This document shows positions 28,901-36,604 of a stretch of 64,000 nt of DNA, piece after piece; within the stretch, counting starts at the first letter, position 1; each line of letters starts with the position of its first letter. The DNA is from Psychroflexus torquis ATCC 700755 (GTDB lineage: Bacteria; Bacteroidota; Bacteroidia; Flavobacteriales; Flavobacteriaceae), in NCBI RefSeq assembly GCF_000153485.2, contig NC_018721.1:1612001-1676000 (forward strand), in the 5' to 3' direction. A program made the position numbers and the translations under genes. The notes below the pieces were generated by a model. The model did no database searches, had not been told where the DNA came from, and was given only the letters and a program-made list of their open reading frames with translations.

Positions 28901-29398
28901 GTATTAGGCCCTCGATTTGGCAAGGAAATGAGGCATGTAGCACAAGCTATCCAAAAGATGGATGCTAAGGATATCTCACACATTGAAAGCCAAAAAGTGA
29001 TTGAGCTACAGGTAAATGGAGAAGCTACTATGATCAGCCTCGAAGAAGTTGAAATCCTTTCTCAAGACATTGAAGGATGGTTGGTTGCTAGTGGAAATGG
29101 ATTGACAGTGGCACTTGATGTCACTCTTAACGAAGAACTTATAAATGAAGGAATTGCAAGAGAGCTGGTCAACAGAATTCAAAACTTAAGGAAAGATTCT
29201 GGCCTTGAAGTGACCGATAGAATCGCTATCAAACTTCAAGATGGAAAATTTCTTTCTAAAGCTGTTCACGATAACTTAGACTATATAAAAACAGAAACCC
29301 TAACCAATACTATAAATCTAACAGAGAAAGTTGAAAACGGAATACCGATAGAATTTGATGATGTGGTTACCGTTTTAGCTATTGAAAAACAAACATAA
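25991..29398 (+). CDS. ileS: Isoleucyl-tRNA synthetase
   Basis: 1135 residues. It charges tRNA-Ile in the cytoplasm. The class I HIGH-type motif is GMPGIHHVMARS near residue 60, with PSANG just before it. The CP1 editing domain contains WTTTPWTLPSN, and KMSKRLGN is the KMSKS loop near 680. The anticodon-binding helical domain and an extended C-terminal region follow. There is no clear C-terminal zinc-ribbon cysteine set, consistent with the long eukaryote-like IleS type. The downstream DksA-like gene begins 1 bp after the stop. Confidence 0.98.
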   Translation: MSNKFPEYKGLDLPRIADDIITFWDENAIFKKSVDEREGAEPFIFFEGPPSANGMPGIHHVMARSIKDIFCRYKTQKGFQVKRKAGWDTHGLPVELKVEKELGISKEDIGTKISVEDYNKACKEAVMRYTDVWNDLTKKIGYWVDMENPYVTYKSKYMETVWWLLSEIYKKGLVYKGYTIQPYSPKAGTGLSSHELNQPGTYQDVTDTTVTAQFKAIKSTLPKDLHDIEGEIYFLAWTTTPWTLPSNTALTVGKKIDYVVVKSYNQYTFEPTNIIAAKDLISSLFKKKFLKVDSEEELKSYKEGDKKIPYFISKAVKGKDLVESRYEQLMKFAQPYYTPENAFRVIVGDFVTTQDGTGIVHTAPTFGADDAMVCKQAQPEVPGMLVKDENDNLVPLVDLKGRFRPEVGHLSGKYVKNEYYEDGEAPEKSVDVEIAIQMKEENKAFLVEKYVHSYPNCWRTDKPILYYPLDSWFIKVTDFKDRMHDLNKTINWKPVSTGEGRFGNWLANANDWNLSRSRYWGIPLPIWRTEEGKEEIIIGSIKELKEEIQKAIDAGVMEFDPFAEFDINDLSDENYETVDLHKNIVDQITLVSPSGHPMKREADLIDVWFDSGSMPYAQWHYPFENKEKVENTWRSADFIAEGVDQTRGWFYTLHAIATMIFDDVAYKNVVSNGLVLDKKGQKMSKRLGNAADPFETLKTYGPDATRWYMITNANPWDNLKFDLDGIGEVQRKFFGTLYNTYSFFSMYANLDHFEYKEEDIELSKRPEIDRWILSELNTLIQTVDEFFASYEPTKATRAISEFVQENMSNWYVRLSRRRFWKGEYESDKISAYQTLFTCLKTIAQLSAPVAPFFSDRLYKDLTSSTHGDHKESVHLDKFPKQDLVYIDKELEHKMQMAQSISSLALSLRKKEMIKVRQPLKRIMIPVLDSNIKEQIAEVAELIKSEINVKTIEFIDDTSGILVKDVKPNFKVLGPRFGKEMRHVAQAIQKMDAKDISHIESQKVIELQVNGEATMISLEEVEILSQDIEGWLVASGNGLTVALDVTLNEELINEGIARELVNRIQNLRKDSGLEVTDRIAIKLQDGKFLSKAVHDNLDYIKTETLTNTINLTEKVENGIPIEFDDVVTVLAIEKQT

Positions 29399-29399
29399 A

Positions 29400-29786
29400 A
29401 TGACAGAACAAAGAAGACAAAAGGAATATTATTCCGATAACGACCTAGCAGAATTCAAAAAACTGATTCTAGACAAAATTGAAAAAGCTCAAAAGCAACT
29501 TCAGTTATACGAAGATGCTTACAAGAACGGAAGCAACAACGACACAGAAGATACCGCTCCAACCTTTAAATCGTTTGACGACGGGAGTAACACCTTAAGT
29601 AAAGAGGCCAATTCTCAATTGGCTATTCGCCAAGGTAAATTTATCCGTGATTTGAAAAATGCTCTAATCCGTATTGAAAATAAGACATATGGAATCTGCC
29701 GTGTGACTGGCAAATTGATTCGTAAAGAACGTTTGATATTAGTCCCGCATGCCACCTTGAGCATGGAGGCTAAAAACAAACAATAA
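29400..29786 (+). CDS. DksA/TraR-family protein with degenerate zinc finger
   Basis: 128 residues from ATG 29400; the TTG at 29382 overlaps the ileS end and is not needed. A coiled-coil N-terminal half (LILDKIEKAQKQLQLYEDAY) precedes the finger region TYGICRVTGKLIRKERL. Only one cysteine of the canonical four remains (CxxT and no second pair), so zinc binding as in E. coli DksA is unlikely. The family modulates RNA polymerase through the secondary channel; here the acidic tip would be around NNDTEDTAP. It is probably cotranscribed with ileS. Confidence 0.88.
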   Translation: MTEQRRQKEYYSDNDLAEFKKLILDKIEKAQKQLQLYEDAYKNGSNNDTEDTAPTFKSFDDGSNTLSKEANSQLAIRQGKFIRDLKNALIRIENKTYGICRVTGKLIRKERLILVPHATLSMEAKNKQ

Positions 29787-29822
29787 TAAGTTTAGAAGTC
29801 ACGGTCCTAACCTATCAAGACT

Positions 29823-29861
29823 GGACATAAAAACCTCCCTTTTAGGAAGTTTTTTATGTCC
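29823..29861. terminator. Bidirectional terminator hairpin
   Basis: GGACATAAAAA and TTTTTTATGTCC pair around an inner CCTCC/GGAAG stem with a CTTTTA loop. It ends the ileS-dksA transcript and, on the other strand, overlaps the stop codon of the CYTH gene (29854). Confidence 0.8.
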
Positions 29862-30324
29862 ACTGTTTGTAGGGAGTTTTAGAAAGCATTGAATTGAAAT
29901 ACTTGACCTCGCCTGTAACCTCTTTGGCTAACCAATCAGGCGTCTCAAAAGTTTCATCCTCAGTAGAGAGTTCAATTTCAGCGATGGTTAATCCTTGGTT
30001 TTCTCCATAAAATTCGTCGACTTCAAAAATGTGTTTTCCCACATTAACATAATAGCGCCTCTTTTCAATTTGACCAGGCTCGCATAATTTAAGTAGGGCT
30101 TTAGCCTCTTCATAAGGAACTTCAGTTTCCCACTCAAATCTAGATAATCCGGAAGCTGAGCTTAGCCCCTTGACCGTCAAAAATCCTTTTTTATCAGTAA
30201 TACGAACCCTAACTGTTCTGGACTTTTCAGAATTGAGAAAGCCCTGTGCAATTTTTGAGCTTTTAAAAGCTTCTCGCTTATAAACATCGGAATGGACTAG
30301 AAATTTACGTTCAATCTCTTGCAT
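29854..30324 (-). CDS. CYTH-domain protein (triphosphate tunnel metalloenzyme)
   Basis: 156 residues. The diagnostic N-terminal EIERKFLV signature is present, followed by the alternating charged strands of the tunnel fold: RTVRVRITDKKGFLTVKG, FEWETEVP, EKRRYYV, FEVDEFYG and IAEIELS. Bacterial proteins of this length are usually inorganic triphosphatases or adenylate-cyclase relatives; the activity cannot be decided from sequence alone. Its start overlaps the stop of the HIT gene by one base, so the two are translationally linked. Its own stop lies inside the terminator hairpin. Confidence 0.9.
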   Translation of the reverse strand: MQEIERKFLVHSDVYKREAFKSSKIAQGFLNSEKSRTVRVRITDKKGFLTVKGLSSASGLSRFEWETEVPYEEAKALLKLCEPGQIEKRRYYVNVGKHIFEVDEFYGENQGLTIAEIELSTEDETFETPDWLAKEVTGEVKYFNSMLSKTPYKQWT

Positions 30325-30719
30325 TAAATAGTTATTTTTTCTCTAATCGATTTGGCTAACTCTTGAAACTCATCTTCTGTTAAAGACACTTTCTTTTCAA
30401 AACGCATATCATCCATCGTTTGTAAAGGAATAAGGTGAACATGGACGTGTGGGACTTCAAGACCAACTACAGCCATACCAATTCGTTTACAATTGACGAC
30501 AGACTCAAGACCATGAGCTACTGTCTTGGAGAAGGCCATTAGACTTAAATAGCTCTTATCGTCTAGATCAAAAATCTTATTAACTTCCTTCTTCGGAACG
30601 CAAAGTGTATGGCCTTTAGCATTAGGATTGATATCCAGAAAAGCGATAAAGTCATCGTCTTCTGCTACTTTATAAGACGGTATATCTCCTGAAATAATTT
30701 TAGAAAATAATGTTGGCAT
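30324..30719 (-). CDS. HIT-family nucleotide-binding protein
   Basis: 131 residues. It has the histidine triad VPHVHVHLIPL near the C-terminus and the N-terminal FSKIISGDIPSYKV and FLDINPNAKGHTLCVPK motifs of Hint-type hydrolases. These cleave AMP from phosphoramidates and acyl-adenylates. It lies between the acyltransferase gene (10 bp upstream) and the CYTH gene (1-bp overlap), all on the minus strand and probably cotranscribed. Confidence 0.94.
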   Translation of the reverse strand: MPTLFSKIISGDIPSYKVAEDDDFIAFLDINPNAKGHTLCVPKKEVNKIFDLDDKSYLSLMAFSKTVAHGLESVVNCKRIGMAVVGLEVPHVHVHLIPLQTMDDMRFEKKVSLTEDEFQELAKSIREKITI

Positions 30720-30729
30720 AGGTTTCGGT

Positions 30730-32532
30730 TTAATTAGAGTTACGTTGTTCCAATTCGGCCTGAAATTCTTCCATAACAGGCCTCACAGTACTTTCAGGGA
30801 TATCTTCTATAAGAATATACATTAGCCCGTCTACAGAATTATTGAATAGTGGATCGACATTAAAAGCAACAACTTTAGCATTTTGCTTAATATACTTTTT
30901 GATGAGAACTGGAAGCCTAAGGTTACCAGGTTCAATTTCATCTATAATTTTATCAAATTTATTTAAATTAGCCTTAGTAGAATCAAAAATAAAATCTTTG
31001 TCAGCATCTTTTAGCTTGACTTTAAACTCTTTTTTGGGTCTTACAAATTGAGCCACGTAGGGATCGTAATAATTGGATTTCATAAATTCAATCATCATGG
31101 ATTTTGAAAAGTTAGAGAATTTATTACTGATGCTCACTCCTCCAATAAGGTATTTATGTTCTGGATACCTCAACGTACAGTGAACAATTCCTTTCCAGAG
31201 TAAGAAAAGAGGCATTGGCTTTTGTTGATACTCAGCGGTTATAAACGCACGACCCATTTCTATGGACTCGCTTAACATCTTATGCAATTCGGGTTCAAAT
31301 CGGAAAAGCTCATTGAGGTAAAAACCATCAATCCCATGTTTTTTATAGATATCCTTTCCTAGACCCATTCTATAAGCTCCCGCTAATTTCTTGGCTTGAT
31401 TATCCCACAAAAACATATGCTGATAGAAATCATCATAACGATCTAGGTCTACCGATTTATTAGTTCCCTCCCCTACAGACCTAAAGGTAATTTCCCTTAA
31501 CCTACCTATTTCTAAGACTATATTTGGGATGTACTTACGCTCTGAAATAAAAACCTCATAATTATGACTCACCAAAAGCCGTTTTGACTCATCTCTACAG
31601 GCTTGTACTTCTCTTTCTAGGGCTTCACAAGCTATTTCGTTAGCAATGGTCTTTGGTTGTCGTTTTATAGGAAATATAATCTGCTTAGGGAGATTTTTCA
31701 ATAGCGATTTCTTTTCGAATGAATTTGCTAGGAAATAGGTTTTTTGCCTTAAAAAACTTGAATAATCATTCAAATCTGGTAAATCATTTTGATCTGCTAC
31801 CGAAATTGGATTTCCTATCCTTACACGAATAGGTCTATGCCCTTGATTAAGCATTTCGCTGGGAAGCTTTGCAGTTCTGAGCGCGTCATTCAGCTTGGAT
31901 AAGCGATAAAAAGAAGCGGAATTCCTAGCGTGAAAATATACTGGAATCACAGGGACTTCTACTTTTTTAATCAACTTAATCGCCTCGTCAGACCAGGGTT
32001 TATCAACCACCCGTCGACCTTCCTGATAGGTCGAAACTTCTCCTGCAGGGAAAACCCCAAAAGGACTTCCCGACTTTATGTGAGCTAGGGCTTGCTTTAA
32101 TCCAGAAAGGCTCGACTTGACCTCTTTTCTAGTTTCAAAAGGGTTTACTGGCATGATGTAGGGCCTTAAAGGCAATAACCGATGAAGCAAAAAATTAGCG
32201 ACTACCTTAAAGTCAGGACGGCGTTCTAAAAATAATTTAATAAGGATTAAGCCATCTACAGCTCCTAAAGGATGATTAGAAATCGTAACAAAAGGTCCTG
32301 TTTTAGGAATACGCTTGAGGTCTTTTTCGGGAATTTCAAACTCTACATCGAGATGCAGAAGAACAGCATCTACAAATTCAAGCCCTTTCAAGTGAGCATA
32401 TTGATCATAAATTTCATTGAGTTCTGAAATCCTAGTCGTCTGCATAATGAAGTTACCCATTACATTCCCAAGTATCCCAAATTTGGATAAATTGAGACCA
32501 TTTGCAATTTCACTAGCAGTAATAAAACCCAT
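30730..32532 (-). CDS. Two-domain lipid acyltransferase (PlsC-type + GNAT-type; OlsF-like)
   Basis: 600 residues with two fused acyltransferases. The N-terminal half is PlsC-like: SNHPLGAVDG (the NHx4D form) near residue 90 and FPAGEVSTY near 160. The C-terminal half is a GNAT/hemolysin-type N-acyltransferase, with LEIGRLREITFRSVGEG and LAGAYRMGLG. This pairing matches OlsF, which makes ornithine lipids from free ornithine by N- then O-acylation and has been reported in Flavobacterium. Glycine or other amino-acid lipids are the alternative product. No strong membrane span is seen; peripheral inner-membrane association is likely. Confidence 0.85.
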   Translation of the reverse strand: MGFITASEIANGLNLSKFGILGNVMGNFIMQTTRISELNEIYDQYAHLKGLEFVDAVLLHLDVEFEIPEKDLKRIPKTGPFVTISNHPLGAVDGLILIKLFLERRPDFKVVANFLLHRLLPLRPYIMPVNPFETRKEVKSSLSGLKQALAHIKSGSPFGVFPAGEVSTYQEGRRVVDKPWSDEAIKLIKKVEVPVIPVYFHARNSASFYRLSKLNDALRTAKLPSEMLNQGHRPIRVRIGNPISVADQNDLPDLNDYSSFLRQKTYFLANSFEKKSLLKNLPKQIIFPIKRQPKTIANEIACEALEREVQACRDESKRLLVSHNYEVFISERKYIPNIVLEIGRLREITFRSVGEGTNKSVDLDRYDDFYQHMFLWDNQAKKLAGAYRMGLGKDIYKKHGIDGFYLNELFRFEPELHKMLSESIEMGRAFITAEYQQKPMPLFLLWKGIVHCTLRYPEHKYLIGGVSISNKFSNFSKSMMIEFMKSNYYDPYVAQFVRPKKEFKVKLKDADKDFIFDSTKANLNKFDKIIDEIEPGNLRLPVLIKKYIKQNAKVVAFNVDPLFNNSVDGLMYILIEDIPESTVRPVMEEFQAELEQRNSN

Positions 32533-32621
32533 AGATGTATTGATTAAAAAAGTAAAGATACTAAAGATTAATAATTCGTTTAGGATTGTTTTACTTTATA
32601 AATCATGGATAGGTATTATTT

Positions 32622-33082
32622 CTAAGACTTATTTTGTGCCTTCAGTAAGTCTCGAATTTCAGCTAAAAGCTCAATGTTTTTGGGAGTAGTTTCAATAGTA
32701 TTGGTTTGATCCTCGGATTTTGTTCTCTTACCAAATTTAATTTATAATGTCGTATAAATAAATTGGTGTTATCTATTAAAGATCTTAATCACTGCTAGTG
32801 TACATAAAGTGATGATTAAAAATCTGTAAGGGTTTGGATAAAGTTACCGTAGGAAAATTCTAAAACTGGATACAGCACCACTCCATCCTTTTGTATTTAC
32901 TCTCGTAATATAATGCTTAACTCCTTGAAGTTGACTTTACCTAATAATACTCCTAGAATGGGCATAACCAAATCATTCACTTAAGAGGTGACAATTTTAC
33001 TAAAAGCCGTTCAAATAATAATAGCTATATCGAACCTATTCCCTTTAATAGCGAACTCTTTAAATTCTTTAATAATTTTCAT
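32622..33082 (-). pseudogene. mscL: mscL pseudogene (large-conductance mechanosensitive channel)
   Basis: The minus strand from ATG 33082 reads as MscL with lesions: KIIKEFKEFAIKGN, FDIAIII, a TGA, TAFSKIV, another stop, VNDLVMPILGVLLGKV, NFKELSIILRE, stop, YPVLEFSYGNFIQTLTDF, then after a frameshift LIITLCTLAVIKIFN, and finally IELLAEIRDLLKAQNKS before TAG at 32622-32624. The order matches TM1, the periplasmic loop, TM2 and the C-terminal helix of MscL. At least three stops plus frameshifts make it non-functional. It fills most of the gap between the acyltransferase and LacI genes. Confidence 0.87.
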
Positions 33083-33111
33083 TTAAACTGAAAAACAAAA
33101 AAGTTAAGTCT

Positions 33112-34107
33112 TTAATAAAGATGTATTTCAGTAGGCATTTCAAAAGTAATAGGCTTGGAGGTAAGGTCTTTAGACTCCAGTCTATTAATGAGTAATTCAG
33201 CAGCTTTAGATCCAATTTTCATTGCATTTTGATCTATATAGTCGATTCTTGGGTAGCTCAAAAGTGAGTTTTTCTCATCTGAAAATCCAATCAGCGGGAT
33301 TTCAGAATTGGTATCAGGCCTTTCTGATTTTAAAATACTCTTAAACATCAGGGAAGAGGTATTATCTGCTGAAATGACACCATCGATCTCCTGCATAGAC
33401 AGGAAGGCTTTAATAAGACCATGAGGGTCTGAAGATCCCGTAAGATCCAAATTTAAACTGTAGTTAACTTCTATGCCATGATCCCTAAGTGCATTTTCAT
33501 AGCCTTCTTTCCTCAACTGACCTAAGTTTAGGTCCTCTATATTGCTTACAAAAGCAATTTTGGTTTTGCCTTTAGAAATTAAAATTCGTGTGGCATCATA
33601 AACCGATCTCTTATCATCAATGACGACCTTGTCGCAGTCAACTTGATCTGTAGTCCGATCAAATAAAACTAATCCTTTTTTATTTAGTGCAATTTGGTCT
33701 ATGTGTAAAAAATTATCCTGAGCTAGACTTTCTGAAGATAAGGAAAGAATAAACCCATCCACTCGTCCTTGCATCAATAAATCAAGGCTTTGCGCCTCTT
33801 TTTTCAACTGATCATGGCTTACGCAAACAATGGTATCGTAATTATGTTCTGTTGCATAATCTTCGATGCCATGAAGTACTTGAGCAAAAAAAGGATTTAA
33901 GATATCAGGTATAATGACCCCTATCGTGTTGGTTTTATTAACTTTAAGTGCAAGAGCCGTTTTATTGGGTCTATAATTATAAAGTTGCGCAGCTTCTTTG
34001 ATGCGCTTTTTGGTGCCTTCACTGATATCTTTAGCATCATGAAGTGCTTTAGACACGGTAGAGACAGAGACATTTAGTTGTTTAGCAAGTTCCTTTAAAG
34101 TGATCAT
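33112..34107 (-). CDS. LacI-family transcriptional regulator
   Basis: 331 residues from ATG 34107; an upstream in-frame TTG at 34137 would add ten unrelated residues. The N-terminal HTH is ITLKELAKQLNVSVSTVSKAL with the hinge helix region YNYRPNKTALALK. The periplasmic-binding-protein-like effector domain covers about 60-331, with IGVIIPDILNPFF and VDGFILSLSSES. It lies on the same strand just past the GH3 end of the glucan locus, and so probably responds to a sugar from that pathway. A box TATGTTTG at 34135-34142 (minus) lies 27 bp upstream. Confidence 0.93.
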   Translation of the reverse strand: MITLKELAKQLNVSVSTVSKALHDAKDISEGTKKRIKEAAQLYNYRPNKTALALKVNKTNTIGVIIPDILNPFFAQVLHGIEDYATEHNYDTIVCVSHDQLKKEAQSLDLLMQGRVDGFILSLSSESLAQDNFLHIDQIALNKKGLVLFDRTTDQVDCDKVVIDDKRSVYDATRILISKGKTKIAFVSNIEDLNLGQLRKEGYENALRDHGIEVNYSLNLDLTGSSDPHGLIKAFLSMQEIDGVISADNTSSLMFKSILKSERPDTNSEIPLIGFSDEKNSLLSYPRIDYIDQNAMKIGSKAAELLINRLESKDLTSKPITFEMPTEIHLY

Positions 34108-34134
34108 AACAGAGTAGCATAAAGTTAAAATTAT

Positions 34135-34142
34135 CAAACATA
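34135..34142 (-). promoter_or_regulatory. Putative -7 box (TATGTTTG) for the LacI-type regulator
   Basis: This matches TAnnTTTG 27 bp before ATG 34107 on the minus strand. No -33 TTG is seen at the usual spacing. Confidence 0.38.
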
Positions 34143-34327
34143 AGCTATTTTAAGAAGTCTTTAAATTTAATTTTTTATTAATTTAGTACAATTCAACACA
34201 CCATTTACCCGATTATTAGCCTAGTAGGCTTCTCAATTATTGTATCCCAAACACATAATCTTGGGAAAACAATACCAGTATAGTTATCCTACAAATAGAG
34301 GCATTTACACAACCCCCTTCAAAACTT

Positions 34328-36604
34328 TTAAAGTTCAAAAGAATTTGAAAGCTGAGCTTGAGAGTCTTCACCAACATAAACTTGGAAACCACCTTCTTCT
34401 ATTAAAAATTCACCTTCGTTGTTATAAAATCCAAGCTCTTTATCTTGAAGTTGGAAGCTTAAAACCCTACTTTCTCCCGGGTTTAGGTCCACCTGTTCAA
34501 AAGCTTTTAATTCTCTAACGGGTCTAGTGACGCTTGCAAATTCATCCTGCAGATAAAGTTGTGTAGTGACTTTTCCTGATTTTCGCCCCGTGTTAGTCAC
34601 CTTTACTGAAACACTTACTGTTTTGTTTTCTGTATATGAATTATCAATTGTTAACTCCTCAAAATCAAAAGTGGTATAACTTAATCCAAATCCAAAAAGA
34701 TATAAGGGCGTGTGCTTTTCATCGGTGTAATGTGACCAAAATACTTCTCCAGGAGAGGGGAGCTTAGGTCTGCCGGTCGATTTATGGTTGTAATAAATAG
34801 GAACTTGCCCGACATGACGCGGAAACGTCATCGGTAATTTTCCACTAGGATTGTAATCTCCATAAAGGATTTCAGCAATAGCGTTACCACTTTCAGATCC
34901 TAAATGCCATGCTTCTAATATAGCGGGAATGTGCTCATCTGCCCAAGGTAAAGCTAAAGGTCTTCCATTTTGTAAAACCAAGACAATATTGGGGTTTACC
35001 TTATACACTTCCTCTAAAAGGTCTTGTTGTACTCCTGGTAAATCCAATCGAGTTCTGCTTCGGCCTTCTCCGCTCTGTAAACCATGCTCTCCTAAAACCA
35101 TGATGACTACATCTGCAGATTTAGCTGTAGCAATAGCCTTAGAAAAACCACTTTTATCGGTGTTGTTTATAGTTAGCTCTCTGGTAAATCGCTTTTCACC
35201 CGTAACCACATCTGCACCTTTAGAATAAGTATAATTGTTTTTATTATACGCATTTAATCCTTCTAAAACAGAAACAGCAGTGCCATCATCTGCAGCGATT
35301 CTCCAATTTCCCAAAGGAGACGTTTTATCATCAGCTAAAGCTCCAATTACTGCAATGTTTAGTCCTGAAGATATTAGAGGTAACGTATTGTTCTCATTTT
35401 TTAAGAGAACAATTGATTTTTTAGCCATATCCAAAACATCTTTTTTGAATTTTGGATTGTAAATTGTTTCCTTTTCCCTTTCTACTGAACAATATTTATA
35501 GGGATCTTCAAAAAGACCTAATTCGAATTTAACTTTCAGAATACGACGTGCAGCATCAGTGATAAGTGCTTCGTCGACTTCACCATCCTTAACAAGGCTA
35601 GCCAATTGCTCTACATAGTGGTAGGATTCCATATCCATATCGGATCCTGCAATGACTCCTGACTTAGCTGCTTCACGGCCATTTTTTGCAAAACCATGCG
35701 CAACCATTTCACCTACGGAATCCCAGTCTGAAACCACAAAGCCTTGAAAATTCCATTTCCCTTTAAGGATATCTCTTAGCAGAAATTTATCTCCAGTAGA
35801 AGGAATCCCATTAACCACATTAAAAGCGTTCATCACTGTCTTTACCTCTGCTTCTAAAGAAGCTCGAAAAGGGGGGAACACCACATTATAAAGAGTTGAA
35901 GTTCCAATATCTACTGTGTTATATTCTCTACCTGCCTCAGCAAAACCATAGGCTGCAAAATGTTTTGCAGTAGCTGCAACCGTGTTAACAGCAGATAAAT
36001 CATCACCTTGAAACCCTTGTATTCTAGCTTTAGCAATTTCACTTCCTAAAAAGGGGTCTTCACCAGCTCCTTCCATGACACGGCCCCAACGGGCGTCTCT
36101 AGAAATATCAACCATGGGTGCAAACGTCCAATTAATTCCCGCCGCTGAAGCTTCTTCTGCTGCAACTTCTGCAGATCTTTGGATGGCTTTTAAATCCCAA
36201 CTTGCCGCTTCAGCAAGAGGAATAGGGCTTACAGTCTTATATCCATGAATCACGTCGAAGCCAAAAATTAGCGGAATCCCCAATCTGCTTTCTTCAACTG
36301 CTATTTTTTGAACAGCCTTTATGTTTTCTACTCCATGAACGTTTAGCATCGAACCAACCAAACCTTTTTTAATCTGTTCTAACTTATTGGCCGCTTTTCC
36401 TTCATTGGGTTGAGGACCTGTAAAGTCCATAAAGCCAGAATATTGATTCATCTGACCGATTTTCTCCTCTAAAGTCATTTTAGAAAGGAGTTCATCGACC
36501 TGTTGATCTATTTCTTTTGAGGCGTCTTTTTCACTGTTTGGAGAGTGTTGGCATGCTAAAAACAATACCACAAGCCCCAAATACATCAATCGTAAATACT
36601 TCAT
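34328..36604 (-). CDS. bglX: GH3 beta-glucosidase, lipoprotein (BglX-like)
   Basis: 758 residues. Family GH3 enzymes release glucose from beta-linked glucosides. The TIM barrel contains FGFDVIHGYKT, GRVMEGAGEDPF, TAKHFAAYG and the nucleophile D293 in FVVSDWDSVG. The alpha/beta sandwich has GLQSGEGRSR, probably near the acid/base, and VLVLQNGRPL. A fibronectin-III-like domain ends the protein. The signal peptide is lipoprotein type (FLAC, Cys18) and is followed by QHSPN, without an acidic export signal, so it should face the periplasm. It starts 0 bp after the GH16 stop and is the last enzyme of the operon, suiting it to finish oligosaccharides imported by SusC. Confidence 0.95.
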   Translation of the reverse strand: MKYLRLMYLGLVVLFLACQHSPNSEKDASKEIDQQVDELLSKMTLEEKIGQMNQYSGFMDFTGPQPNEGKAANKLEQIKKGLVGSMLNVHGVENIKAVQKIAVEESRLGIPLIFGFDVIHGYKTVSPIPLAEAASWDLKAIQRSAEVAAEEASAAGINWTFAPMVDISRDARWGRVMEGAGEDPFLGSEIAKARIQGFQGDDLSAVNTVAATAKHFAAYGFAEAGREYNTVDIGTSTLYNVVFPPFRASLEAEVKTVMNAFNVVNGIPSTGDKFLLRDILKGKWNFQGFVVSDWDSVGEMVAHGFAKNGREAAKSGVIAGSDMDMESYHYVEQLASLVKDGEVDEALITDAARRILKVKFELGLFEDPYKYCSVEREKETIYNPKFKKDVLDMAKKSIVLLKNENNTLPLISSGLNIAVIGALADDKTSPLGNWRIAADDGTAVSVLEGLNAYNKNNYTYSKGADVVTGEKRFTRELTINNTDKSGFSKAIATAKSADVVIMVLGEHGLQSGEGRSRTRLDLPGVQQDLLEEVYKVNPNIVLVLQNGRPLALPWADEHIPAILEAWHLGSESGNAIAEILYGDYNPSGKLPMTFPRHVGQVPIYYNHKSTGRPKLPSPGEVFWSHYTDEKHTPLYLFGFGLSYTTFDFEELTIDNSYTENKTVSVSVKVTNTGRKSGKVTTQLYLQDEFASVTRPVRELKAFEQVDLNPGESRVLSFQLQDKELGFYNNEGEFLIEEGGFQVYVGEDSQAQLSNSFEL

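Noticed and set aside
34240..34518. 92-codon plus-strand open frame at the end of the GH3 gene
   Set aside because: It is mostly antisense to the GH3 C-terminal domain and has no family features.
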